DNA from: an uncultured Bacteroidales bacterium
GTDB taxonomy: Bacteria > Bacteroidota > Bacteroidia > Bacteroidales > Bacteroidaceae
Direction: 5' to 3'
Assembly (NCBI GenBank): GCA_902774335.1
Contig: CACYHW010000021.1
Coordinates: forward strand, 1 to 33,928
DNA length: 33,928 bases
In this document: piece by piece, positions 15,377-24,792 of the stretch
Numbering within the stretch: the first letter of the stretch is position 1
Layout: every line of letters begins with the position of its first letter
The notes under the pieces: model-generated
Told to the model about the DNA's origin: nothing
The model's database searches: none
What the model saw: only the letters and a program-made list of their open reading frames with translations
Position numbers and translations under genes: made by a program

Positions 15377-16873
15377 ATGAGAAAGATTATATCTGTTTTG
15401 CTGGTCCTGGTATGCATGACGGGCCATGCTGAGAGTATCAAGGTTGCGGTATCGATGGACAACGCCATCCAAACCAACGGCGGACGTTGGGAGGGGTGGG
15501 GCACCAGCCTTTGCTGGTGGGCCAACCGCATCGGGTATAACGAAACTCTTACCGCCAAGAGCGCAGACCTGTTCTTTGACGCTCATAAAGGCCTGGGCCT
15601 GAACATTATGCGCTACAACGTTGGTGGCGGCGATGACCCTACGCACCACCACATAACCCGCACTGACAGCGATGTGCCCGGCTGGATGTATATTGATGAG
15701 AACGGAGACCGCAAATATGACTATACGGCCGATGCCCGCCAACTCAACGTGGTAAAGGCAGCCATGAAAGCTGCCGGGCAGGATGCCTATCTGGAGATAT
15801 TCAGCAACTCGCCTCCATACTTCATGACCAACAGCGGCTGCTCCACCGGTAACTTCAAGGCCGAGGAGAACAACATCAAGGAGAGTGAGTATGACGATTT
15901 TGCCGAGTATATGGCTCATGTGGCCAACTACATGACGCGTGAGATGAAACTCAAGGTCCGCAGCGTATCGCCCATGAACGAGCCCAACACCAACTACTGG
16001 CCCGCCATGAATTACAAGCAGGAGGGCTGCCACATCGATGCAGGTGAGGCACAGTCCAAACTGCTGGTACTGACCAAGGAGGCACTTGGCCGCTACGGTC
16101 TCAACGACATTATCCTGACCACCAGTGATGAAACCAATCCCGGCAAGCAGATTGAGGAGATAAAGACCTTGACTCCCGCCGCCCGTGCCGCCATAAACCG
16201 CATAAGCGTTCATACTTATGGCACCAACAGCATCCGCGAGATGGGACAGCTGGCCAAGGACGAGAATATAAACCTCTGGATGAGTGAGGTGGACGGCAAC
16301 GGAACCGCCGGTCAGAACGCCGGTGAGATGGCTGCCGGACTGTGGCTTGCCGAGAAGATAATCAACGACATCGAGGCCCTGGAACCATCGGCCTGGGTGC
16401 TCTGGCAGGTGATAGATACCCACATAAGCAAGGACGGCTACAAAGGACGCCGCGACGGAGGTCCCTTGCGTACAGCCGGAGGTTACTGGGGTACCGCCTG
16501 CGCCAACCACGACACCGGTGAGATTCTGCTAACTCAGAAGTACTATGCATTTGGTCAGTTCAGCCGCTACATCCGTCCCGGTTCCCAACTGATACTCTGC
16601 CCCACAGACCGCCGCTCCGGAGTGAAAGCCCTTGCCGCCAAAAACAAGAAGCAACTGACCATAGTCTGCACCAACACTACCGCCCAGGACAAGGAAATCA
16701 GTCTTGACCTGTCAGACTTCAAGGTAAAGGGCAACGTAAAGCAGATCCGCACCAGCGGCCAGTTTGCCGACGGCGAACACTGGGCCGAAACAGACCTTGG
16801 TAAGATCAAGGAAAAAAAGTTGGAAACCGTTCTGGCTCCCAACTCTGTCACGACTTTTGTTATAAGCCTTTAG
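15377..16873 (+). CDS. Secreted GH30-family glycoside hydrolase
   Basis: 498 aa with a Sec signal peptide (MRKIISVLLVLVCMTGHA). A TIM-barrel start resembling fungal and bacterial endo-beta-1,6-galactanases is visible (WEGWGTSLCWWANRIG), followed by LNIMRYNVGGGDDP. The probable acid/base is Glu202 in SPMNEPNTNYW and the nucleophile Glu304 in LWMSEVDGNG, both in the expected GH30 (clan A) order. The last part is a beta-rich domain. A galactan or glucan with beta-1,6 links is a plausible substrate. It is the last gene of the co-directional run and is not part of a SusC/SusD locus. Its 3' end overlaps mazG by 14 bp. Confidence 0.87.
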   Translation: MRKIISVLLVLVCMTGHAESIKVAVSMDNAIQTNGGRWEGWGTSLCWWANRIGYNETLTAKSADLFFDAHKGLGLNIMRYNVGGGDDPTHHHITRTDSDVPGWMYIDENGDRKYDYTADARQLNVVKAAMKAAGQDAYLEIFSNSPPYFMTNSGCSTGNFKAEENNIKESEYDDFAEYMAHVANYMTREMKLKVRSVSPMNEPNTNYWPAMNYKQEGCHIDAGEAQSKLLVLTKEALGRYGLNDIILTTSDETNPGKQIEEIKTLTPAARAAINRISVHTYGTNSIREMGQLAKDENINLWMSEVDGNGTAGQNAGEMAAGLWLAEKIINDIEALEPSAWVLWQVIDTHISKDGYKGRRDGGPLRTAGGYWGTACANHDTGEILLTQKYYAFGQFSRYIRPGSQLILCPTDRRSGVKALAAKNKKQLTIVCTNTTAQDKEISLDLSDFKVKGNVKQIRTSGQFADGEHWAETDLGKIKEKKLETVLAPNSVTTFVISL

Positions 16874-17645
16874 CTTTCGCCTCGTTCCATAAGGCATCCA
16901 TCTCCTCAAGACTCATATCCTTGAGTTGACGGTTCTGGCTGATTGCTGCCTCCTCAACGTAGTTGAAGCGGCGTATGAACTTTTTGTTGGTGCGCTCCAG
17001 AGCGTCATCGGGATGTATCTTGTACAAGCGGGCTACGTTGATGATTGAGAACAGTAGGTCACCAAGTTCGCTCTCAGCTTTCTCCTTGTCGTGGGCCGAT
17101 ATCTCCTGCTTGAGTTCGGCATACTCCTCCTTGACTTTGTCAAGTGCGCCCTCAGGGGTGTCCCAGTCAAAACCCACATGAGCTGCCTTCTCCTGGATGC
17201 GGAAAGCCTTGATGGTCGATGGCAGTGCATCGGGCACACCGGCCAGCACACGCTTGTTGCCGCCTTTTTCCTTGAGTTTGAGCTGCTCCCAGTTCTGAAG
17301 CACCTGCTCCTGACCGTCCACATTGGTGGTGCCGTATATGTGCGGATGGCGGTAGATCAACTTGTCACACAGTTTGTCACAAACATCCTTGATATCGTAA
17401 TCGCCTGTCTCGCTGCCAATCTTGGCATAGAACACCACATGCAGCAGGACATCGCCCAACTCCTTGCAGATATCGGCCTTGCTGTCTTTCATTATGGCAT
17501 CGCAAAGCTCATAAACCTCCTCAATGGTATTCTGGCGGAGTGAGTCATTTGTCTGTACACTGTCCCAGGGACACTTCTCCCTGAGTTCATCCATTATGTC
17601 AAGCAGGCGTCCAAAGGCCTGCATCTTTTCCTCGCGTGTATGCAT
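16860..17645 (-). CDS. mazG: MazG nucleoside triphosphate pyrophosphohydrolase
   Basis: 261 aa from the ATG at 17645 (MHTREEKMQAFGRLL); an upstream in-frame ATG at 17675 would place the promoter inside the coding region, so it was rejected. There are two MazG repeats. The first has CPWDSVQT and EEVYE followed by KELGDVLLHVVF, giving the ExxE...ExxD metal motif; the second repeats this as ELGDLLFSIINVARL. It hydrolyses NTPs or dNTPs to monophosphate and pyrophosphate, cleaning up aberrant nucleotides and affecting stress alarmones. It is a single gene divergent from valS and overlaps the convergent GH30 gene by 14 bp at the 3' end. Confidence 0.95.
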   Translation of the reverse strand: MHTREEKMQAFGRLLDIMDELREKCPWDSVQTNDSLRQNTIEEVYELCDAIMKDSKADICKELGDVLLHVVFYAKIGSETGDYDIKDVCDKLCDKLIYRHPHIYGTTNVDGQEQVLQNWEQLKLKEKGGNKRVLAGVPDALPSTIKAFRIQEKAAHVGFDWDTPEGALDKVKEEYAELKQEISAHDKEKAESELGDLLFSIINVARLYKIHPDDALERTNKKFIRRFNYVEEAAISQNRQLKDMSLEEMDALWNEAKAKGL

Positions 17646-17662
17646 ATTATTATATTTTAGCG

Positions 17663-17670
17663 CAAAATTA
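17663..17670 (-). promoter_or_regulatory. Candidate -7 element for mazG
   Basis: Minus-strand TAATTTTG matches TAnnTTTG and lies 17 bases before the chosen ATG, supporting the 17645 start. It is separated by only 13 bp from the valS element on the other strand, so the two promoters overlap and probably compete. Confidence 0.5.
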
Positions 17671-17683
17671 CACATTAAATCAG

Positions 17684-17691
17684 TACCTTTG
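17684..17691 (+). promoter_or_regulatory. Candidate -7 element for the valS operon
   Basis: TACCTTTG matches TAnnTTTG, 29 bases before the ATG at 17721. No exact -33 element is seen. No T-box or other leader structure fits in this short space. Confidence 0.5.
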
Positions 17692-17720
17692 CACCCAATT
17701 TAGAAACAGAGGTATTCTTT

Positions 17721-20411
17721 ATGGAATTAGCAAGCAAATACAACCCTGCCGATGTGGAGGGTAAGTGGTACAAGTATTGGGAGGATGGCAAGTTTTTTCA
17801 CTCTGAGCCGGATGGCCGTGAGCCTTACACTATAGTCATTCCGCCACCAAACGTGACAGGTGTGCTGCATATGGGTCATATGCTTAACAACACTATCCAG
17901 GATATCCTGGTGCGCCGTGCCCGCATGATGGGCAAGAACGCCCTGTGGGTACCCGGAACCGACCACGCATCAATCGCTACCGAGGCCAAGGTTGTGGGCA
18001 AGCTTGCCGCACAGGGAATCAAGAAGACCGACCTTACCCGTGAGGAGTTTCTCAAGCACGCATGGGAGTGGAAGGAGGAGCACGGAGGCATAATCCTCAA
18101 GCAGTTGCGCCGTCTTGGTTGCAGCTGTGACTGGGACCGCACTGCATTCACAATGGATGACCTGCGCTCTGAGAGCGTTATCAAGGTTTTTGTGGACCTC
18201 TACAACAAGGGCCTGATATACCGTGGCGTACGTATGGTAAACTGGGATCCCAAGGCTCAGACCGCTCTGAGTGATGAGGAGGTGGTTTACAAGGAGGAGC
18301 ACAGCAAGCTGTACTACCTGAAGTACTACGTGGCCGATGCAGCCGAGAACCCTGTAAAGACCACCGGCGCAGAGGGTGAGGTTGTACACAAGGATGCCAA
18401 GGGCTACTACGCAGTGGTTGCCACCACACGTCCCGAGACCATCATGGGTGATACCGCAATGTGCATCAACCCCGCCGATCCCAAGAACGGCTGGTTGAAG
18501 GGTCACAAGGTAATAGTTCCCCTGGTAAACCGCGTAATACCTGTAATCGAGGATGATTATGTTGACATTGAGTTCGGTACCGGTTGCCTGAAGGTTACCC
18601 CCGCTCATGATGTCAATGACTATATGCTGGGTGAGAAGTACAACCTGGAGACCATCGACATATTCAATGACAACGGTACACTGAGCGAGAAGGCCGGCCT
18701 TTATGTAGGTATGGACCGCTTTGCTGTCAAGAAGCAGATTGCCGTTGATCTGGACGGCGCAGGCCTGCTGGAGAAGATGGAGGACTACACCAACAAGGTT
18801 GGCTACAGCGAGCGTAACCCGGACACCGTAATCGAGCCCAAGCTCTCAATGCAGTGGTTCCTCAAGATGCAGCACTTTGCCGATATGGCTCTGCCTCCTG
18901 TAATGAATGATGAGCTCAAGTTCTATCCGCCCAAGTACAAGAACACATACCGCAACTGGCTGGAGAACATCAAGGACTGGTGCATAAGCCGTCAGCTCTG
19001 GTGGGGTCACAGAATTCCCGCTTACTTCATGCCCAAGGGCGGCTTTGTAGTTGCCGAGACAATTGAAAAGGCTGTAGGACTGGCTCGTGCCAAGAGTGGG
19101 GACGCTTCTCTTACCGCTGCCGACCTTCGTCAGGACGAGGATGTGCTGGATACATGGTTCAGTTCATGGCTCTGGCCTATCAGCCTCTTTGACGGCATCA
19201 ACAATCCGGATAACAAGGAGATCAACTACTACTATCCCACAAACGATCTGGTAACCGGTCCGGATATCATATTCTTCTGGGTAGCACGTATGATCATGTC
19301 AGGTTATGAGTACCGCAAGGATATGCCCTTCAAGAACGTATACTTTACCGGTATTGTACGTGACAAGCTGGGCCGCAAGATGAGTAAGTCACTGGGCAAC
19401 TCACCTGATCCCATAGGCCTTATCGAGAAGTACGGCGCCGACGGCGTACGTATGGGACTTATGCTATCTGCTCCTGCCGGTAACGACATACCGTTTGACG
19501 AGGCTATCTGCGAGCAGGGCCGTAACTTCAACAACAAGATCTGGAATGCGTTCCGTCTCACGCAGACCTGGACCGTAGCCGATATAGAGCAGCCCGAGAG
19601 TTCAAAGCTGGCTGTTGACTGGTTCCGCAGCAAGCTCAGCAGCACCGCTGCCGAGATGGATGACCTGATGTCAAAGTACCGCATCAGCGAGGCTTTGATG
19701 GCAGTTTACAAGCTCTTCTGGGATGAGTTCGCAAGCTGGTACCTGGAGATCATCAAGCCCGTTTACGGACAGCCCATCGATTCCAAGACATACAACGCAA
19801 CACTGGAGCTCTTTGAGGAGCTGCTCATGCTGCTGCACCCCTTCATGCCCTTCATTACCGAGGAGCTCTGGCAGGCAGTACGCGAGCGCAAGGCAGGTGA
19901 GAGCATCATGAACCAGAGCATCGTTGACCTGGTCAAGGGTAAGGCCGATGAGGCTCTGCTTGCTCAGTTCGAGGATGCCAAGCAGGTTGTTACCGAGGTG
20001 CGCTCAGTACGCAAGGCCAAGAACATCGGCCCCCGCGAGCCGCTCACCGTCGAGGCTGTGGGCGCCAATCCGCTGGCTTCACTCAGCAGTGTCATCCTTA
20101 AGATGGCCGGACTGGAGGAGATCGTGGTAGTGGAAGCCAAGAGCGAGGGTACAGCCGCCTTCATGGTAGGAACCCAGGAGTATGCTGTACGTCTGGGCGG
20201 TCTGATTGACGTTGAGGCCGAGGTAAAGAAGATGGAGGCCGAACTGGAGCACCTGGAGGGATTCCTGAAGGGTGTCAACGCCAAGCTTTCAAATGAGAAC
20301 TTTGTGGCACACGCACCTGCCGCCGTTGTTGAGAACGAGAGAAAGAAGCAGGCCGACGCCACTCAGAAGATAGCAACATTAAAGGAGAGCATCGCAGCTC
20401 TTAGGAAATAA
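17721..20411 (+). CDS. valS: Valyl-tRNA synthetase
   Basis: 896 aa, normal for bacterial ValS. Class I signature motifs are HMGH (50-53, in [15 protein letters not shown]) and KMSKS (553-557). The editing CP1 domain between them includes [14 protein letters not shown], which deacylates mischarged Thr-t[16 protein letters not shown] and [10 protein letters not shown] are conserved ValS/IleS core segments. An anticodon-binding helical domain follows, then the C-terminal coiled-coil arm (about 830-896) typical of ValS. The stop codon overlaps the start of the following membrane protein gene (TAATG), so both are probably translated from one mRNA. Confidence 0.97.
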   Translation: MELASKYNPADVEGKWYKYWEDGKFFHSEPDGREPYTIVIPPPNVTGVLHMGHMLNNTIQDILVRRARMMGKNALWVPGTDHASIATEAKVVGKLAAQGIKKTDLTREEFLKHAWEWKEEHGGIILKQLRRLGCSCDWDRTAFTMDDLRSESVIKVFVDLYNKGLIYRGVRMVNWDPKAQTALSDEEVVYKEEHSKLYYLKYYVADAAENPVKTTGAEGEVVHKDAKGYYAVVATTRPETIMGDTAMCINPADPKNGWLKGHKVIVPLVNRVIPVIEDDYVDIEFGTGCLKVTPAHDVNDYMLGEKYNLETIDIFNDNGTLSEKAGLYVGMDRFAVKKQIAVDLDGAGLLEKMEDYTNKVGYSERNPDTVIEPKLSMQWFLKMQHFADMALPPVMNDELKFYPPKYKNTYRNWLENIKDWCISRQLWWGHRIPAYFMPKGGFVVAETIEKAVGLARAKSGDASLTAADLRQDEDVLDTWFSSWLWPISLFDGINNPDNKEINYYYPTNDLVTGPDIIFFWVARMIMSGYEYRKDMPFKNVYFTGIVRDKLGRKMSKSLGNSPDPIGLIEKYGADGVRMGLMLSAPAGNDIPFDEAICEQGRNFNNKIWNAFRLTQTWTVADIEQPESSKLAVDWFRSKLSSTAAEMDDLMSKYRISEALMAVYKLFWDEFASWYLEIIKPVYGQPIDSKTYNATLELFEELLMLLHPFMPFITEELWQAVRERKAGESIMNQSIVDLVKGKADEALLAQFEDAKQVVTEVRSVRKAKNIGPREPLTVEAVGANPLASLSSVILKMAGLEEIVVVEAKSEGTAAFMVGTQEYAVRLGGLIDVEAEVKKMEAELEHLEGFLKGVNAKLSNENFVAHAPAAVVENERKKQADATQKIATLKESIAALRK

Positions 20412-21304
20412 TGGAAGAGACAAAGAAATCCAATACAGGGCTTGTAATAGCCATTATAGCAGCCGTGCTGCTGGCAGCAGCCGCTGTATATCTGTTCTTT
20501 GACAGCCGTGGCAAGGGTCGTGAGATTGAGGAGATGACCCAGCTCTTTGAGATTGAGAAGGAGGAGATGGAGAATGAGTACTCCGGATATGCCGTGCAGT
20601 ATGACGAGATGAAGGTCCATCTTTCAAACGACTCACTCATCCGTCAGCTTGACAAGGAGAAACAGCGCACCCAGCAGCTGCTGGAGGAGCTGCGCCAGAC
20701 CAAGGCTACCAATGCCGCCAGGATTACCGAGCTCAAGAAGGAGCTGGCAACCGTACGTGAGGTGATGCGTTCATACGTAAGGCAGATAGACTCTTTGGAT
20801 CAGGTGAACAAGCAGCTGGCCAGGGAGAACACCCGCGTGCGTCAGCAGTACCAGGAGCAGACCAAGGTTGTGGAGCAACTCACCGTGGACAAGCAGATCG
20901 CCGAGGAGAAGGTGGCTCTTGCATCACAGCTTGATGCCGCAGCTATCACCGTGACTCCCCGCAACAAGCGCGGCAAGGAGGAGAAGAAGATCAAGAACGT
21001 GACACAGTTCATGGTCAACTTCACCATTGTCAAGAACATCACCGTAAAAACCGGCGAGAAGACCGTATACCTGCGCATCACCAAACCCGACGGTGAGGCC
21101 CTGGGTAAGGATGCCGGCAACACATTCCAGTATGAGAACGTCAATCTGGAATACTCCGCAAAGAAGTACATAGAATACACCGGCGAGCAGCAGGAGGTAA
21201 CCATGTACTGGGACGTGGAGGAATATCTGAGCGCCGGAACCTACACCGCCTATCTCTTTGTGGATGGCGTGATGATAGGAGAGCAGAGCGTAACACTTAA
21301 CTGA
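20411..21304 (+). CDS. Membrane-anchored coiled-coil protein, unknown function
   Basis: 297 aa. I do not recognise a named family. After a short charged N-terminus, one hydrophobic segment (about 10-30) acts as a signal anchor. A long Glu/Lys/Arg/Gln-rich coiled coil follows (about 35-175), then a beta-rich domain of roughly 110 residues with NVTQFMVNFTIVKN and YLRITKPDGE, ending in EYLSAGTYTAYLFVDGVMIG, which looks like an immunoglobulin-like fold. The topology is probably inner-membrane anchor with coiled coil and beta domain in the periplasm. It overlaps valS by one base and precedes the helicase by 15 bp. The location beside valS need not mean a shared function. Confidence 0.8.
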   Translation: MEETKKSNTGLVIAIIAAVLLAAAAVYLFFDSRGKGREIEEMTQLFEIEKEEMENEYSGYAVQYDEMKVHLSNDSLIRQLDKEKQRTQQLLEELRQTKATNAARITELKKELATVREVMRSYVRQIDSLDQVNKQLARENTRVRQQYQEQTKVVEQLTVDKQIAEEKVALASQLDAAAITVTPRNKRGKEEKKIKNVTQFMVNFTIVKNITVKTGEKTVYLRITKPDGEALGKDAGNTFQYENVNLEYSAKKYIEYTGEQQEVTMYWDVEEYLSAGTYTAYLFVDGVMIGEQSVTLN

Positions 21305-21319
21305 CACCCTGAATAATTG

Positions 21320-23308
21320 ATGAGTTCATTCCAGGAACTTGGAGTGTCGGGTCCGATACTCAAGGCGATCGAAGAGCTTGGATTCGAGCACCCCATGCCG
21401 GTCCAGGAAGCAGTAATCCCTTACCTGCTTGAGGAGGGCAGCGGCGATGTGGTGGCGCTGGCACAGACCGGCACCGGCAAGACAGCCGCATACGGCATCC
21501 CGGCCATACAGACCACCAGCGTGGAGAGCAACGAGGCACAGTTCCTTATACTGAGCCCCACACGCGAGCTCTGCGTGCAGATAGCCAGCGATCTGGCCGA
21601 CTTCTCGCATTACATCGAGGGATTGCACGTGATACCCATGTACGGTGGCTCATCCATCGAGAACCAGATCCGTAACTTCAAGCGCGGCGCACATATCATA
21701 GTTGCCACCCCCGGCCGACTGATAGACCTGATGGAGCGTGGTGTGGTTAGTCTGGACACCATCCGTACCGTGATTCTTGACGAGGCCGACGAGATGCTCA
21801 ACATGGGCTTCAGCGAGGCACTCGAAAAGATACTCTCATCGGTCCCCGTAGAGCGTAAGATGCTTATGTTCTCGGCAACCATGAGCAAGGAGATCCAGAC
21901 CATATCGAAGAAATACCTCAACAATGCCCGCGAGATTGTCATCGGCACCCGCAATGAGGGAGCCGAGAACGTGAACCATGTCTACTACATGGTGCACGCC
22001 AAGGACAAATATCTGGCTCTGAAACGTATTGTCGACTACTATCCCTCAATATACGCAATCATATTCTGCCGTACCCGTCTGGAGACGCAGGAGATTGCCG
22101 ACAAGCTGATGCAGGACGGCTATAATGCCGATGCCCTTCACGGCGACCTGTCACAGGCCCAGCGTGACCTGACCATGAACAAGTTCCGCAAGCATCAGCT
22201 CCAGCTCCTGGTGGCCACCGATGTGGCTGCACGCGGACTGGATGTGGACAACCTGACCCATGTGATCAACTTCGGCCTGCCCGATGACATAGAGAACTAC
22301 ACCCACCGCAGCGGCCGTACCGGACGTGCCGGAAAGACCGGAACATCCATATCGATCGTGAACCTGCGCGAGAAGGGCAAGATACGTTTCATCGAGAAGG
22401 CCATAGGCAAACAGTTCGTACAGGGCGAGATGCCTACCGGCACGCAGATATGCGAGAAACAGCTCTACAAGGTGATTGATGACCTGGAGCGTATCCAGGT
22501 GGACGAGGAGCAGATAGAGCGCTTCCTTCCCGATATATTCCGCCGTCTGGACTGGATGGACAAGAACGATATCATCAAGCGTATCGTTACCCGTGAGTTC
22601 GGCAGGTTTGTCCGCTACTACAAGGATGCTCCCGAACTGGAGGAGGTGACTCGCAAGGATGCCGACGAGGAGAGCCGTAAGAAGAAAGACCGCCGCCGTG
22701 CGCAGAAGGGCTATACACGCTTCTTTATCAACATAGGAAAGAAGGACCACGTACAGCCCGTCCATATTATCGAGATGCTCAACCGCAATGTGGCCGGCCG
22801 CGTGGATGTGGGCCGTATTGACCTGATGCAGAGCTTCTCGTTCTTTGAGTGCCCCCAGGAGTATACCGAGGAGATACTCACCGGAATGGACGGAGTGAAC
22901 TACAAGGGCCGTCAGGTTCATGTCGAGGTGGCCGAAGCCCGCTCGGAGGAGGGAGGTGAGAACAAGCCTGAACGCAAGCAGGATAGAAAGCCCGAACGTA
23001 AGACCGAGCGAAAGCCTGAGCGTAATACAGAACGCAAGCCTGAGCGCAAACCCGAACGCAAGCCGGAAAGGGCTCCCGAAAAGAGGTCAAAGAGAACTCA
23101 GGAGGACGAGGAGTTCTGGCGCGAATTTGAAAACGGCGACTGGCGTCAGTTCTTCCGCAGCCAGGAGGGTGACCGCCGTCGCGGTGAAGGCCGTAACGAG
23201 CGCAAGGCACCCAAGCGCAAGGCTAAGTCATCGGACCGCAAGGAGAAACCGGTAAAGGGCCGTAAGGCTGCACGTACCGTGACCAAGCCCAAGAGGTCCC
23301 GCAGATAA
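21320..23308 (+). CDS. DEAD-box RNA helicase with DbpA-like RNA-binding domain
   Basis: 662 aa from the ATG at 21320; an in-frame TTG just before it is less likely. The Q motif region (FEHPMPVQEAVIP), Walker A AQTGTGKT, PTRELC, DEAD in ILDEADEML, SAT, ARGLD and HRSGRTGRAG are all present and in order. Next is a DbpA-type RNA-recognition domain (about 475-550, starting KGYTRFFINIGKKD), then a very basic tail (about 550-662) with repeated KPER/KTER units. It resembles the CsdA/DeaD group, acting in ribosome assembly or cold-stress RNA unwinding. It is the last gene of the valS run and ends before a strong terminator. Confidence 0.93.
   Translation: MSSFQELGVSGPILKAIEELGFEHPMPVQEAVIPYLLEEGSGDVVALAQTGTGKTAAYGIPAIQTTSVESNEAQFLILSPTRELCVQIASDLADFSHYIEGLHVIPMYGGSSIENQIRNFKRGAHIIVATPGRLIDLMERGVVSLDTIRTVILDEADEMLNMGFSEALEKILSSVPVERKMLMFSATMSKEIQTISKKYLNNAREIVIGTRNEGAENVNHVYYMVHAKDKYLALKRIVDYYPSIYAIIFCRTRLETQEIADKLMQDGYNADALHGDLSQAQRDLTMNKFRKHQLQLLVATDVAARGLDVDNLTHVINFGLPDDIENYTHRSGRTGRAGKTGTSISIVNLREKGKIRFIEKAIGKQFVQGEMPTGTQICEKQLYKVIDDLERIQVDEEQIERFLPDIFRRLDWMDKNDIIKRIVTREFGRFVRYYKDAPELEEVTRKDADEESRKKKDRRRAQKGYTRFFINIGKKDHVQPVHIIEMLNRNVAGRVDVGRIDLMQSFSFFECPQEYTEEILTGMDGVNYKGRQVHVEVAEARSEEGGENKPERKQDRKPERKTERKPERNTERKPERKPERKPERAPEKRSKRTQEDEEFWREFENGDWRQFFRSQEGDRRRGEGRNERKAPKRKAKSSDRKEKPVKGRKAARTVTKPKRSRR
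22964..23071 (+). repeat. In-frame degenerate repeat coding for KPER units in the helicase tail
   Basis: The coding sequence repeats a short unit giving K-P-E-R, K-T-E-R or N-T-E-R blocks, about eight of them, with synonymous differences (AAGCCCGAACGT, AAGCCTGAGCGT, AAACCCGAACGC). The result is a positively charged, disordered arm that likely binds RNA. Codon drift shows the array is not freshly amplified. Confidence 0.75.
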
Positions 23309-23335
23309 CGGAACATTATTACACTGTAACAAAAT

Positions 23336-23392
23336 ACTTTCGCCCTCAAAGTGTCAAATAATTGGACACTTTTGGGGCGAAAGTCATTTTTT
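23336..23392 (+). terminator. Strong intrinsic terminator after the helicase
   Basis: Two 20-nt arms (23336-23355 and 23365-23384) pair with only two internal mismatches around a 9-nt loop, followed by CATTTTTTTG. It separates the valS-to-helicase unit from the next operon. Confidence 0.88.
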
Positions 23393-23403
23393 TGCCCTTT
23401 TCG

Positions 23404-23435
23404 TTTCTGACAGAGTCATATAGAGATTATATTTG
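23404..23435 (+). promoter_or_regulatory. Promoter of the ABC ATPase / two-component operon
   Basis: A -33-like TTTC (23404-23407) is spaced 20 bp from TATATTTG (23428-23435), a full -7 match. Initiation would fall near 23442, downstream of the alternative TTG at 23433, which is why the ATPase start is put at 23466. Confidence 0.65.
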
Positions 23436-23465
23436 GATTTCAAATCAATACAACTCCTTTTTCCA

Positions 23466-24140
23466 ATGATTGAAGTCTTGAATTTGCAAAAGGTATTCCG
23501 TTCATCCGTGGTCGAGACATGGGCTCTGAACGACGTATCCTTTCAGGTTGCCGATGGCGAGTTCGTAGCCATCATGGGGCCTTCGGGTTGCGGCAAGTCA
23601 ACCCTCCTTAATATCCTGGGTCTGCTGGATAATCCTACCGGAGGCAGTTACAAGCTGCAGGGCATGGAGATGTCAGGACTTGACGAGAACAGCAGGACAA
23701 ACATCCGAAAGGGTCTTATAGGCTTTGTATTCCAGAGCTTCAATCTTATTGATGAGCTGAACGTACGTGAAAACATCGAACTTCCGCTGCTCTATATGGG
23801 CATGTCGGCCGCCGAACGTCACCGTCGCGTAGGGGAGGTTATGGATCGCATGAACATATCACACCGCGAAAAGCACTTTCCGGGTCAGTTGAGCGGAGGT
23901 CAGCAGCAGCGCGTGGCCATAGCCCGTGCTGTTATAGCCGAACCCAGACTGATCCTGGCCGATGAGCCCACCGGTAATCTGGACTCGGTCAACGGACAGG
24001 ATGTGATGAACCTGCTCAGTGAACTCAACCAGCACGGAACAACGGTGGTCATGGTGACTCACAACCGACATGACGCATCGTACGCCAACCGAATAATCAA
24101 TCTTTTTGACGGAAGCATAGTGGAGGAACTGCCATTGTAA
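23466..24140 (+). CDS. ABC transporter ATP-binding protein (LolD/MacB type), no adjacent permease
   Basis: 224 aa from the ATG at 23466 ([11 protein letters not shown]); a TTG 11 codons upstream overlaps the promoter. Walker [10 protein letters not shown], signature [14 protein letters not shown], Walker [13 protein letters not shown] and the following VTHN His switch are all intact, and [12 protein letters not shown] is a typical Q-loop for this subfamily. Such ATPases drive FtsX-like permeases that extract lipoproteins or export peptides and drugs. None of the next genes encodes a permease. The gene is followed after 31 bp by a response regulator and kinase, so the ATPase may serve a permease encoded elsewhere or act in signalling; this is inference. 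Confidence 0.92.
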   Translation: MIEVLNLQKVFRSSVVETWALNDVSFQVADGEFVAIMGPSGCGKSTLLNILGLLDNPTGGSYKLQGMEMSGLDENSRTNIRKGLIGFVFQSFNLIDELNVRENIELPLLYMGMSAAERHRRVGEVMDRMNISHREKHFPGQLSGGQQQRVAIARAVIAEPRLILADEPTGNLDSVNGQDVMNLLSELNQHGTTVVMVTHNRHDASYANRIINLFDGSIVEELPL

Positions 24141-24171
24141 CCTTATTGATATACTAATTGTTTGCAACGTT

Positions 24172-24792
24172 ATGACAGAAGCCAAGGTTCTTGTTATTGA
24201 TGATAATACAGCCGTTCTGGGAACGCTCAAGATAGTGCTCCGGAACGCGTTCAGTACGGTAACGGCAGTGAGTAACCCCAAGCTTATACCGGCTTTGGTG
24301 GCACCGGGCGATGTGGACGCCGTGCTGCTGGATATGAACTTCGGGTCCGACAGACTGGACGGCCAGGACGGCCTTTTCTGGCTGGACCGCATTATGAACC
24401 GCAGCGGGCTGGACAATCCTCCGGCTGTGGTCATGATAACCGCATTCGGCGATATCGATCTGGCGGTGACCAGCCTTAAGAACGGTGCGATGGACTTTAT
24501 CCAGAAGCCGTGGGACAACAATGACCTTATCCGGAAACTGACCGAGGCCATAAACAAGAGGAATAACCATGTGCGCGATGCCGGTCAGGCCAATCCCGAA
24601 CCCTACAGGGACTACGCCGTTCAGGAGGAACAGGGCGTGTCCGAGCCCAGTTCGCTGGAGGAGATCGAGAAACTGACCATCCAGCGCGTCATAGAATCCT
24701 GCGGACGCAATCTCACCATTGCTGCCGAGAGGCTTGGCATCAGCCGTCAGACACTCTATAACAAGATGAAACACTATGGCTTCGTATATTAA
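24172..24792 (+). CDS. NtrC-like response regulator lacking the AAA+ domain
   Basis: 206 aa. The receiver domain has Asp10/Asp11, phospho-acceptor Asp54, Thr90 and Lys112, with a short loop insertion after Asp54 (GSDRLDGQDG) like that of Bacteroidota NtrC-type regulators. A disordered linker (about 130-160) leads directly to a Fis-type helix-turn-helix (about 163-201: LTIAAERLGISRQTLYNKM). The central sigma-54-activating AAA+ ATPase, which would add roughly 230 residues, is absent. The shape recalls RegA/PrrA/ActR regulators. It should bind DNA when phosphorylated but cannot remodel sigma-54 polymerase. The gene overlaps the kinase gene by 17 bp, showing they form a pair. Confidence 0.92.
   Translation: MTEAKVLVIDDNTAVLGTLKIVLRNAFSTVTAVSNPKLIPALVAPGDVDAVLLDMNFGSDRLDGQDGLFWLDRIMNRSGLDNPPAVVMITAFGDIDLAVTSLKNGAMDFIQKPWDNNDLIRKLTEAINKRNNHVRDAGQANPEPYRDYAVQEEQGVSEPSSLEEIEKLTIQRVIESCGRNLTIAAERLGISRQTLYNKMKHYGFVY

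Noticed and set aside
15089-16510. A 473-codon minus-strand open frame opposite the U32 and GH30 genes
   Set aside because: It spans two clear genes, has no recognisable motif, and starts and ends without regard to their borders.
15377-16873. GH30 gene as part of a polysaccharide utilisation locus
   Set aside because: No SusC/SusD pair, sensor or other glycosidase lies nearby, and the gene sits at the end of a housekeeping run. The TonB receptor at 25786 is distant and has no SusD.
17646-17675. Upstream ATG for mazG
   Set aside because: It would place the only good -7 element inside the coding region; the ATG at 17645 gives the typical start of MazG.
22151-22921. A 256-codon minus-strand open frame opposite the helicase
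   Set aside because: It is a shadow of the helicase coding sequence; no domain or promoter supports it.
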